Notes under the pieces: generated by a model
Told to the model about the DNA's origin: nothing
The model's input: the letters and a program-made list of their open reading frames with translations, nothing else
The model's database searches: none
NCBI RefSeq assembly: GCF_029581355.1
Contig: NZ_CP120849.1
Span: forward strand, 3,690,501 to 3,754,500
Length of the DNA stretch: 64,000 nt
Source of the DNA: Parabacteroides chongii
Lineage (GTDB): Bacteria; Bacteroidota; Bacteroidia; Bacteroidales; Tannerellaceae
Direction: 5' to 3'
In this document: piece after piece, positions 1 to 6,837 of the stretch
Layout of the letters: every line of letters starts with the position of its first letter
Numbering within the stretch: the first letter of the stretch is position 1
Made by a program: the position numbers and the translations under genes

Positions 1-706
1 TGGCTGTTTTCAAAATTCGTTGATATTGGGGATCTTGGTTTGCCTTTCTTTGTTCTAATTTCTGGTAAACCGAGATTTTTTTTAATAATTCTATGACAGG
101 ACCATTTTTTAGAGGTTCAGCAGCGTGGTCTACTTCGTATTTGTGATATGTCTGAAGACTGTTTGTTGTCTTGTATACTTTTTCGGCTTCATCATCAGCT
201 AAAACTCCGTCAAAGTCAAATGCAAGCCTTAATTCTTTATCTTCTTCATCATCCATAACTGCGGTTTTGTTTAGAACTCTTCCTGCTGCAGTTCCACTAT
301 CCAATGCTTTTTTGACATCAGCTTCATTGGCTGAAAGAAAAAGTGAAGCATTGAATGCTGGAAGATATTGGAAATGAGATGAACCTGAAGAAAAACCAGC
401 TCTTGTTATATTTAACTGATAATGCTTTATAGAGTTAAATGCTCTCATCCCTGTTTCGGGGCTATTACGGGACATGAGAATCACTTCAATGGGTTGCTCA
501 TCTGGAAATGATTCATTTAATCGAAGTAAACGACTTATAAATGGAAAAGCAACTCCTTTTTCAAAAGGCTTATCTATATATTTTTTCTGATATTCTTTAT
601 ATGGTTGTACACCTTGAGCTTTGAAGATGCTGTCAGATTCAGTTAGATCAAAGAGGGCGCTTGATGCAACTGCTATTACAAGTTTTTTTTCTATAGGGTA
701 TGCCAT
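1..706 (-). CDS. 5'-nucleotidase, cN-I type (partial, C-terminus beyond window)
   Basis: Reading the minus strand from an ATG at 706 gives an open frame of 235 codons that runs off the window at position 1. It opens MAYPIEKKLVIAVASSALFD. It carries features I associate with the cytosolic 5'-nucleotidase I family (PF06189): an SRNSPETGMRAFNSI segment, then FLSANEADVKKAL, then a HAD-like LAFDFDGVLADDEAE stretch near residues 185-200. The family dephosphorylates nucleoside monophosphates in the cytoplasm. The start lies 19 bp after the stop of the antitoxin gene upstream, on the same strand, so the two may be cotranscribed. Family assignment is from recalled motifs. The missing C-terminus limits certainty. 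Confidence 0.75.
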   Translation of the reverse strand, partial: MAYPIEKKLVIAVASSALFDLTESDSIFKAQGVQPYKEYQKKYIDKPFEKGVAFPFISRLLRLNESFPDEQPIEVILMSRNSPETGMRAFNSIKHYQLNITRAGFSSGSSHFQYLPAFNASLFLSANEADVKKALDSGTAAGRVLNKTAVMDDEEDKELRLAFDFDGVLADDEAEKVYKTTNSLQTYHKYEVDHAAEPLKNGPVIELLKKISVYQKLEQRKANQDPQYQRILKTA

Positions 707-725
707 CTTTCTTTTCTTATTTGTT

Positions 726-1718
726 TTATTCTTCTATTTCAAAAGAATAATCATATTTTATTATAGATTGATTTCTAACATTTTCAATCCAGGCTTTCGT
801 TTTGTGATTTTCATCCGAGATCATTTGGGGAGTATAGTTTTTATATTTTTCATATATGTGATTCAAAGTACTTAATTCACTTTCAGAAAATATATTTTCA
901 TCAACAAATTCTTTTGTTGTTAATAACTCTCCAATATTTCCATTTGCAAATTCGACAGCCTCTCTTTCTATTCCTCCAATATTGTCATAGATTGTTTGAT
1001 ATTTATTGGGTACACATCCATAAGGATATGCTACATACTCCAAACCACTCAAACCTTTTGCATATTCTTTATAATGATAAAAATCAGCATAAAACAATAA
1101 CTTATTAAGTTTGGTAGGACAAAGGGAACCGCTTTTATTCAGAAAAAAGGTAATTATATTTTTTAGTTTAACTATATCTTGTTTTACATATCCATTTTTG
1201 ATAGATCTTTGTAATTTGTTGAATATTAGTAGTCTTTCAAATTTGTTGCAGGGTGTTTGTGGTATTCTATCTAATTTACAGATTATATTTTTATATTCTT
1301 TTTCTGTGAATTGGTGTATAGAATTCTCCACTAGAGCTCTAAAAACTTTAGGATCTTGTATACTGAATAATGTTTTACCATTACTTTCATTAGGAAGTAA
1401 TCCTTTTTCGTATAAACTATATTGATTCTCTCCAAAACCTAGAATTTTGGACATCTTAGCGCAAGATAGACCATATTTCTCTCTCATGCTAAAAATCTCA
1501 TCAGGATAGGGAATACCATATTTCTCTCTATATTGATTATGTAGTTGAGTTATCCATAATTCATCTTGTTCGGTTGTGGTGAACTCTTCACCGGTTGTAT
1601 CACATTTGTAATAACAGGACGTTACAATATATTTTGAACCTCTGAACTCAACTTCTTTCGTTTCATACACTAAAGTTGCGTTACCTTCAGCAAACGGACT
1701 TTCAATAACCTTTTTCAT
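726..1718 (-). CDS. Panacea (SocA/DUF4065)-domain antitoxin with N-terminal HTH
   Basis: This 330-residue protein looks like a type II antitoxin. Residues about 1-60 resemble the MqsA-like N-terminal part, but only one Cys pair (CYYKC) is visible, so zinc binding is doubtful. A helix-turn-helix follows at about 78-115 (SMREKYGLSCAKMSKILGFG, ending in LYEKGLLP). The C-terminal half from about 185 carries the Panacea/DUF4065 pattern LNKLLFYADFYHYKEYAKGL followed by YPYGCVPNKY. Panacea domains neutralise many unrelated toxins. The ATG comes 2 bp after the stop of the small toxin gene upstream, so the pair is translationally linked in toxin-first order. The HTH part probably represses the shared promoter. 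Confidence 0.8.
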   Translation of the reverse strand: MKKVIESPFAEGNATLVYETKEVEFRGSKYIVTSCYYKCDTTGEEFTTTEQDELWITQLHNQYREKYGIPYPDEIFSMREKYGLSCAKMSKILGFGENQYSLYEKGLLPNESNGKTLFSIQDPKVFRALVENSIHQFTEKEYKNIICKLDRIPQTPCNKFERLLIFNKLQRSIKNGYVKQDIVKLKNIITFFLNKSGSLCPTKLNKLLFYADFYHYKEYAKGLSGLEYVAYPYGCVPNKYQTIYDNIGGIEREAVEFANGNIGELLTTKEFVDENIFSESELSTLNHIYEKYKNYTPQMISDENHKTKAWIENVRNQSIIKYDYSFEIEE

Positions 1719-1720
1719 GA

Positions 1721-2071
1721 TTAATTATTTTTGTATGGATATGCCATCTTTTGCTCTGCTTTGTGAAATGATATACAAATCGTTGATTTGTTAGCTTTAC
1801 CGAGAGAAATTTTAATATATATTTCTTCTCCGTTGAGATCTTTTCCAAATACCCACATTTCACCGTATCCATATAACAGGTTATCGGTTATTGTGTGGGA
1901 GTAATCCTCGACAACTAGATTTTTTATAACTTCCAGTCTCATATTACTGGTGATTCCTAACTCCATTAGTGCATTTCGGTTTTTCTCTCGATCGACAAAT
2001 ACTATATTGAATATAGTAAGTTTAGTTTGAAACTGACTTAAAAATTGTCTGACCTCATCTTCTGTTGCCAT
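1721..2071 (-). CDS. MqsR-like toxin partner of Panacea antitoxin
   Basis: This is a 116-residue protein starting MATEDEVRQFLSQFQ. It ends with EIYIKISLGKANKSTICISF, which matches the C-terminal strands of the MqsR/RelE-fold mRNA interferase group, and with a KMAYPYK tail. I choose the ATG at 2071. An upstream TTG at 2095 would fall inside the -7 box of the likely promoter. The expected activity is ribosome-dependent or free mRNA cleavage, held in check by the downstream antitoxin. Gene size, order and the 2-bp gap fit a toxin-antitoxin operon. The precise toxin family is inferred from pattern memory and was not searched. Confidence 0.7.
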   Translation of the reverse strand: MATEDEVRQFLSQFQTKLTIFNIVFVDREKNRNALMELGITSNMRLEVIKNLVVEDYSHTITDNLLYGYGEMWVFGKDLNGEEIYIKISLGKANKSTICISFHKAEQKMAYPYKNN

Positions 2072-2092
2072 ATAGATTAACTTAGTAACAGA

Positions 2093-2123
2093 CAAAGATC
2101 GAATTATTTTTTGAAATAGACAA
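2093..2123 (-). promoter_or_regulatory. Likely promoter of the toxin-antitoxin operon
   Basis: On the minus strand a TTG (2123-2121) lies 20 bp upstream of GATCTTTG (2100-2093), close to the Bacteroidota -33/-7 pattern TTG-(19-21)-TAnnTTTG, with one mismatch at the first -7 base. A transcript would start near 2085, just ahead of the ATG at 2071. Confidence 0.45.
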
Positions 2124-2161
2124 TAAAATTCAACTATAAAGTGGGTAAATATCTATATTTA

Positions 2162-2181
2162 ACACATCGTAATAAATGTGT
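2162..2181 (-). terminator. Hairpin after the acyltransferase gene
   Basis: ACACAT (2162-2167) and ATGTGT (2176-2181) form a 6-bp inverted repeat about 30 bp past the acyltransferase stop. No long U tract follows. It could be a weak terminator, or an operator ahead of the toxin-antitoxin promoter. Confidence 0.3.
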
Positions 2182-2209
2182 GAGTTCGTATTTGTCTTAT
2201 TTTTGATTT

Positions 2210-3235
2210 CTATTTTAAATGTTTCCGAATATACTTATTCACCGGCTTTTCAAAATAGCGGTACGACAGTAGGCTGCAACAGATGGTAATCAAGAGTAAT
2301 ATTGGGATTACTATTTGCCATGGATAATTCCATCCGGTACTTTTGTATAATTCTATAATAAACAGGTGGATAAGGTACATGGCGTAGCTTATGTCGCCAC
2401 CGATTACGAGATATTTATTACTCAGAAAACGGGAAATTATTCCTTTGTTTATTGCAAAGACATAAAGAAGCAAAGAGACAGGCAACCAATAATATACCGA
2501 ATACCGATATACTTTAGGTAGTACACCGGCTGAACCGCAATAATAAAACGCAATGAATAATGCTACCGCCCCGATTTCAAACCATGTCGCCCGGTTTACA
2601 CTCCAATTACCGGTACTTTTGTTATAAAGCTTGAATAGCAACATTCCCACCAGGAAATCCGGTAGTCGAGTCAGTGGATTCACATACCAGTAAGCCCGTA
2701 TCTGCTCTTCAGGAGTGAAATACATACCACAGGCAACTATTAAACCTGTTGCAATCAATATCCAAAATAACTTACGGGTATCGTTTAGCCATAAAGCTAA
2801 AAATGGAAATAAGAAATAAAACAATTGTTCGCATCCCAAACTCCAGGAGGGGGAGTTGAATGCAAAGAAGTAGTCTGTTTGCGGAATGAACGGGTGAACC
2901 AAAAATAATTGTGACACAAGTTTTAATACCGTGTCCCAGTTCATAGCCAATAGAGCCCCTCCGACCAGAGGATACAACATAAGAGTGGCGATATGCAATG
3001 GATAAACTCGTGCGAAGCGGGCTATCCAAAACTCACGACGAGATATATTTCTGGATTCAAATTTTCGTTGATAATTATATGCGATGATAAAACCACTTAA
3101 TACAAAGAAAAAACTTACCCCGACAAACCCTTCTTTATATAAAAAATGGGAGAAATGAGGATCGATCACATAACAATGTGCGGCAAATACCATCAATGCA
3201 AATATAAACCTTAACGAGGTAAGAGGTTTTATCAT
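2210..3235 (-). CDS. Acyltransferase 3 family membrane protein (OafA/NodX type)
   Basis: This 341-residue integral membrane protein begins with PLTSLRFIFALMVFAAHC, the typical N-terminal helix of Acyl_transf_3 (PF01757), including the expected helix-end His. About ten hydrophobic helices follow, with GVSFFFVLSGF at about 37-47 and the family-type PSWSLGCEQLFYFLFPF at about 128-145. Such enzymes move acetyl or similar groups across the inner membrane onto surface polysaccharides or lipids. No glycan genes are adjacent, so the acceptor is unknown. The gene stands alone, with its own minus-strand -7 box just upstream. Confidence 0.85.
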   Translation of the reverse strand: MIKPLTSLRFIFALMVFAAHCYVIDPHFSHFLYKEGFVGVSFFFVLSGFIIAYNYQRKFESRNISRREFWIARFARVYPLHIATLMLYPLVGGALLAMNWDTVLKLVSQLFLVHPFIPQTDYFFAFNSPSWSLGCEQLFYFLFPFLALWLNDTRKLFWILIATGLIVACGMYFTPEEQIRAYWYVNPLTRLPDFLVGMLLFKLYNKSTGNWSVNRATWFEIGAVALFIAFYYCGSAGVLPKVYRYSVYYWLPVSLLLYVFAINKGIISRFLSNKYLVIGGDISYAMYLIHLFIIELYKSTGWNYPWQIVIPILLLITICCSLLSYRYFEKPVNKYIRKHLK

Positions 3236-3264
3236 GTCTGAATTTTTATTTCTTATTATGGCTG

Positions 3265-3272
3265 CAAAGATA
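3265..3272 (-). promoter_or_regulatory. -7 box upstream of the acyltransferase
   Basis: CAAAGATA on the plus strand is TATCTTTG on the minus strand, a perfect TAnnTTTG match 30 bp upstream of the start codon at 3235. No clear TTG -33 box at the right spacing. Confidence 0.5.
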
Positions 3273-3640
3273 ATTTAAAGTAGTCTCACGTCCTAACGAT
3301 TCGTCTAATCATTACAGATTGTCATTTTGATAATTATCCCTTAATTTTCTTGCTTTGTATGGAGAAGGGTAGGTGAGAAATGCTCTTGGGAGGCCTTAGC
3401 AGAGGTTGAGGTTTATCATAAAGATTTTTGTAGGAGATAGAAAAGAAATTTAATAAGACAATAAAACAATCATCGTGATGATTTCAGGGCTAGTGACAGG
3501 GAAAAAGCAAAATTTGCTGCAATCTGTCAACTGAAAATGAACTGTTCAGAAAGAGCTTCTAGCTTTCAGAAAGACACGTAAACCTGGTTTTAGAGTATAA
3601 TCCCGAAGATAATTTCCTTATATTTTGTAGTGTTAAATTT
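3273..3640. other. Non-coding stretch with no recognised gene
   Basis: No convincing reading frame is visible on either strand. One isolated copy of the palindrome word of the array at 3641 lies at 3470-3481 (TCATCGTGATGA). The rest is AT-rich and looks like decayed sequence next to the integrase fragment. Confidence 0.4.
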
Positions 3641-3740
3641 TCATCACAATGATTGTTCCGGTTCATTGTGATGAGTGCGTGAAGTCATTGTGATGACTCC
3701 GTCCGGACATTGCGATGATAGGGAAGAATCATTACAATGA
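3641..3740. repeat. Phased palindrome array A, five units, 22-bp period
   Basis: Five 12-bp units start at 3641, 3663, 3685, 3707 and 3729, exactly 22 bp apart. They read TCATCACAATGA, TCATTGTGATGA, TCATTGTGATGA, ACATTGCGATGA and TCATTACAATGA. Units 2 and 3 are identical and are the reverse complement of unit 1. All but the first base of unit 4 keep the TCAT/ATGA arms. The 10-bp spacers do not resemble each other. The array lies between two minus-strand genes, away from any obvious promoter. Confidence 0.85.
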
Positions 3741-3918
3741 TTTCCGAAAGGAGAAGTTATGAAGAGTGGAAAACAGGCTGATAAGGCGGGTTTTTCTTCC
3801 GGAACGGGTATGTGACTGAAAACCGCTGTTAGCCTGAATAGTAAAAATCGAACATTCTGAAAGCAATGAATGTTTATCTTTATCTTTTTGATTAATCCGA
3901 ATAAAATGGAGGAAGAGT

Positions 3919-4029
3919 ATGAAAAAAAGAGATTTTTATAGACAGATGCTGTTGCAGGAAGAGGATAAACGTTCCTGCGGCGATGAAAGTACGGCTGATC
4001 TGTATCGGGTAGTGCGTAATCATTTTTGA
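3919..4029 (+). pseudogene. N-terminal fragment of a tyrosine recombinase (integrase)
   Basis: A 36-codon frame starts at an ATG with a strong GGAGGAAG ribosome site. It reads MKKRDFYRQMLLQEEDK, later STADLYRVVRNHF, then stops. This resembles the start of the SAM-like core-binding domain of Bacteroidales tyrosine recombinases, where STADLYRAVRNHF is followed by about 270 more residues. Those are missing here. It is most likely the stub of an excised or decayed mobile element. A genuine 36-residue peptide cannot be excluded. Confidence 0.45.
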
Positions 4030-4132
4030 TCTGTTTTTAGATTTGCAGCAAGATCGGTACGCTTGGCGGGTATCTTGGCAAAGATGAGATTGCCTATGAA
4101 GGGGTATTTAGATAACTCATCAATAAATCTAT

Positions 4133-5125
4133 TTATTTGAATTGGCTTGGTGTTGTATGAAAATGTTTGCTGAAGAACTTGTTGAAGGCACTTTGGCTCT
4201 CGAATCCTAACAAAAAAGCTATTTCAACTAATGGTATTCTTTCCCGAAGGTATTTCCGAGCTAATTCTATACGCAAATTATCAAGAATTTGTTGGTACGA
4301 AGTTCCCTCTGATTTCAGTTTTCGCTGGAAATTTCGTTCACTCATATTGAATCTTTCTGCGATTGGTTTAAGGTTAAGGTCAGACGTTAAAAGGCTATGT
4401 GTAAGATATCTGCGGACACTACTCGACAGCAAGTCCTTGTTTTGCATATGTTTCATTTCTGCCATCATTTCTTCAAAGATCGGCAATAACTCTTTGTTTG
4501 CAGTTCGAATAGGAAGATTCAAGATCGTTTTTTTGAATGCCATACCCATCCGTTCTTTTTCATAGAATACAGGGCAATCCAGATACTCCTCTATCAGCTT
4601 GTCATTGTTGTCTTCGCTATAAATTGTATATGCAAATTTAGGTCGTAAGAATCTACCGGAATAACCGTAAGCATATTGAAGTCCAATACCAAACTGGGCT
4701 TCGTTCCATTGTCGTGCGGCGACGGGGTACTTTTCTGTAAAACTTTCGGAGGAAATGATCTGATAATGAAAATATTCACCATCAGTAAATGTCTTGTGAC
4801 GTGTTATTGAATCAACGTCTTCGATATTCTCTAATTTATCGAAAAAATCGGCGACCGTTTTGCAATCATGGTATAAATTGAAGTAGGTGGTAGTCACCAT
4901 AAACGGGATCATAAAACCTGCTTCAAAACCAACATGTTGATTCCCGGATAATCTTACAATTTCTTCCATATAACGACCGAAGATTCCCATCTCTATTTGG
5001 TTGATTGGATTGTCGAGTACACTTCGATTTGTTTCGAACTCATTTAAAATCCGATTCAGATCAATATTTAACTCTCTAAATTGCGTTAAGAAAACATTGA
5101 GTAATCCTACTGAGACATTCTTCAT
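4133..5125 (-). CDS. AraC-family transcriptional regulator
   Basis: This 330-residue protein has a long N-terminal part resembling the Arabinose_bd-type domain of AraC/OruR-like regulators (PF12625; QHVGFEAGFMIPF at about 70-82). A C-terminal double helix-turn-helix occupies about 235-330: LKPIAERFNMSERNFQRKLK in the first HTH, then IPLVEIAFLLGFESQSAFNK and a TPSQFK end. It is transcribed away from a four-helix membrane protein gene, with back-to-back -7 boxes between them. I infer that it controls that neighbour and perhaps itself. The ligand is unknown. Confidence 0.85.
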   Translation of the reverse strand: MKNVSVGLLNVFLTQFRELNIDLNRILNEFETNRSVLDNPINQIEMGIFGRYMEEIVRLSGNQHVGFEAGFMIPFMVTTTYFNLYHDCKTVADFFDKLENIEDVDSITRHKTFTDGEYFHYQIISSESFTEKYPVAARQWNEAQFGIGLQYAYGYSGRFLRPKFAYTIYSEDNNDKLIEEYLDCPVFYEKERMGMAFKKTILNLPIRTANKELLPIFEEMMAEMKHMQNKDLLSSSVRRYLTHSLLTSDLNLKPIAERFNMSERNFQRKLKSEGTSYQQILDNLRIELARKYLRERIPLVEIAFLLGFESQSAFNKFFSKHFHTTPSQFK

Positions 5126-5151
5126 GTGAAATCATTTTTGTCGTAAAAGGA

Positions 5152-5204
5152 CAAAAATATGGCTTTATTTTCAATAATCATACTATCGGCCTTCCATATC
5201 TTTG
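5152..5204. promoter_or_regulatory. Divergent promoter pair between AraC regulator and membrane protein
   Basis: The minus-strand -7 box TATTTTTG is at 5159-5152 and the plus-strand -7 box TATCTTTG at 5197-5204. Both match TAnnTTTG. The 37 bp between them is where the regulator would be expected to bind. Confidence 0.5.
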
Positions 5205-5253
5205 CATTATGATTAGCACTCAATTCATCACAACAAAATTTAAATAATAAGTT

Positions 5254-5664
5254 ATGCTGAAACTTGGAGGATATATTAATATTTTAATAGCAATCGGGCA
5301 TGTAGTCAGCCTTTTGTGGGCTGAGCAAGTATTTGAATTGACAGGTGTTGCTGATGAGATGGCATATCTAATGCAAATACATTCAACGCTGCCATATTTA
5401 CTGACTATTTTAGTTGTGGTCGCTTTTCTTATTTTTGGATTATATGGTTTGTCGGCTGACGACAAATTCAGGAAGTTACCATTTTTGAAACCGGCTATTT
5501 TTATAATTGCGGGAATCTATTTACTTCGAGGTATCGCTGGATTTATTCCCATAATTGCAAGTCAATCAAAATATCCTACTTTAGATACTTGTTATTCATT
5601 GATAGCTGTTTTCGTTGGACTATTATATCTGATCGGCGGAATTAAAAAATGGAGAACAAAATAG
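5254..5664 (+). CDS. Four-helix inner-membrane protein of unknown function
   Basis: This 136-residue protein has four predicted membrane segments: about 5-20, 48-68 (PYLLTILVVVAFLIFGLYGL), 80-100 (PAIFIIAGIYLLRGIAGFIP) and 112-130. It has a basic tail, KKWRTK. I do not recognise a specific family. It is divergent from an AraC regulator and overlaps the possible start of a second small membrane protein, so the two may form a small regulated unit. No catalytic motif is visible. Confidence 0.7.
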   Translation: MLKLGGYINILIAIGHVVSLLWAEQVFELTGVADEMAYLMQIHSTLPYLLTILVVVAFLIFGLYGLSADDKFRKLPFLKPAIFIIAGIYLLRGIAGFIPIIASQSKYPTLDTCYSLIAVFVGLLYLIGGIKKWRTK

Positions 5665-5677
5665 TTTTATTTGCTTT

Positions 5678-5872
5678 GTGTTTCCGAAAGAACTTCTGAC
5701 AACAAAACTTGGAAAGTGTTTCCTGATAGGTAGTGCAGGGTTTTGGTTTGTCAGGGTAGTTCAGCAATTTGTATTTTGGAAACAGGGAGAAGTTTCTACA
5801 ATTATTTGGACTTTATTTTTCTTATTGGGGGCAGTCCTGTTCCTTGTTCCGGCAATGAGAAAACATGTCTAA
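5678..5872 (+). CDS. Short membrane protein, possibly the remnant of a frameshifted gene
   Basis: The open frame from GTG 5678 encodes 64 residues starting FPKELLTTKLGKCFLIGSAG, with two hydrophobic segments and a basic C-terminus. There is no good ribosome site before this GTG. An ATG at 5649 overlaps the end of the upstream gene (ATGGAGAACAAAATAG). It opens another frame, MENKIVLFALCF, which stops at 5699. Joined, the two frames would give a more normal membrane protein start, so an indel near 5680 may have broken the gene. The alternative is a genuine GTG start. Confidence 0.4.
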   Translation: MFPKELLTTKLGKCFLIGSAGFWFVRVVQQFVFWKQGEVSTIIWTLFFLLGAVLFLVPAMRKHV

Positions 5873-5914
5873 CTAAAAACCGAATAAAATATTAAATATA
5901 TTCGGAAATAGTTT

Positions 5915-5922
5915 TAATTTTG
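5915..5922 (+). promoter_or_regulatory. -7 box upstream of truncated rhuM
   Basis: TAATTTTG matches TAnnTTTG and lies 22 bp before the rhuM ATG at 5945, so the broken gene may still be transcribed. Confidence 0.4.
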
Positions 5923-5944
5923 TAGCCAACAAAAACGTTAGGCT

Positions 5945-6250
5945 ATGAAAAATAAAGGAGAAATCATTCTTTACCATCCCGAAAATACCCTCGAAATAGA
6001 AGTTCGTTTAGAAGACGAGACTGTTTGGCTTAATCGCCATCAAATGGCAGAGTTATTCAAACGTGATATCAAAACAATAGGTAAACATATCAATAATGCT
6101 TTAAAAGAAGAATTAAAGAATTTATCAGTTGTCGCAAATTTTGCGACAACTGCAAGAGATGGCAAAACTTATAATATGGAGTACTATAATTTGGATGTCA
6201 TTCATTTTTACCGTTTGTTCCATGCCGGATTCTTTTCCAGAATCTTTTGA
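5945..6250 (+). pseudogene. Truncated rhuM (virulence RhuM family)
   Basis: Residues 1-86 match the N-terminus of RhuM proteins (PF13310): IEVRLEDETVWLNRHQMAEL, KTIGKHINNALKEE, then VVANFATTARDGKTYNMEYY and NLDVI. Family members are about 330 residues long and continue ISVGYRVKS. Here the match ends after DVI at about 6202. The frame then runs through the 3' end of the tag gene on the opposite strand and stops at 6250. About three quarters of the gene was lost at a junction 5 bp from the tag stop codon. The last 15 residues are junk translation. Confidence 0.75.
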
Positions 6251-6756
6251 TATATGGGACAATCCGGTGTATGGGCTCCTTCAAGATAGCCGGTACTTAG
6301 CAGAAATTCGTTGACGATCTCACCTCCGGTGAATTTGAATGTCTTTTTGAATAATTTGGTCCATTCATCTTTGGTTTTAGGGTGATGATGGTCCAGCCAG
6401 TTTTTGAATGAGCCGTATTCGTTTTGCAGTTGTACAATGACCTGGGCATTGTGGATGGCAGCTTTGATTTTTAATTTATTCCGGATGATGCCGGAATCGG
6501 ATAAAAGTCTGGCTTCATCTGTTTCCGTGTAGTTTGCAACCTTTTCAATATGGAAATTATCGTAAGCAGAACGAAAGCTCGGTTCTTTCTTTAATATCGT
6601 CGACCAACTTAGGCCCGCCTGGTTGATCTCCAGGAGAAGTCTGCCGAATAACTCGTTATCGTCTTCGATAGGGAAACCGTAACTTGTATCATGATAGGCT
6701 TTATTAAGCTCGATGGCTGAATCCTTAGATGTTTTTACATATTCGCAATAGGACAT
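6208..6756 (-). CDS. tag: DNA-3-methyladenine glycosylase I
   Basis: This 182-residue protein is collinear with E. coli Tag. It opens with a Cys (SYCEYV), then AYHDTSYGFPIEDDNELFGR, LEINQAGLSWSTILKKEPSF, SGIIRNKLKIKAAIHNA, and late KFTGG and GAHTPDCP. The AYHD, QAGLSW and GIIR blocks and the final His/Cys pair (zinc site in the family) are present. It removes 3-methyladenine from alkylated DNA to start base excision repair. The gene is single. Its 3' end overlaps the read-through tail of the broken rhuM, so it sits next to a deletion scar but is intact. Confidence 0.9.
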   Translation of the reverse strand: MSYCEYVKTSKDSAIELNKAYHDTSYGFPIEDDNELFGRLLLEINQAGLSWSTILKKEPSFRSAYDNFHIEKVANYTETDEARLLSDSGIIRNKLKIKAAIHNAQVIVQLQNEYGSFKNWLDHHHPKTKDEWTKLFKKTFKFTGGEIVNEFLLSTGYLEGAHTPDCPIYQKILEKNPAWNKR

Positions 6757-6804
6757 AAATTCTGTTTTGTTTGTTATGGGAGATAAAGATAATTGTTTTT
6801 CTTG

Positions 6805-6812
6805 TAACTTTG
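6805..6812 (+). promoter_or_regulatory. -7 box of the SNF2 helicase gene
   Basis: TAACTTTG is a perfect TAnnTTTG, 25 bp before the ATG at 6838. On the other strand a near match serves the divergent tag gene. Confidence 0.45.
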
Positions 6813-6837
6813 TAGTTTTAATAAAAATGAACCGTTG

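Noticed and set aside
2072..2095. Extended toxin start at TTG 2095
   Set aside because: The codon falls inside the likely -7 box; the ATG at 2071 fits family length.
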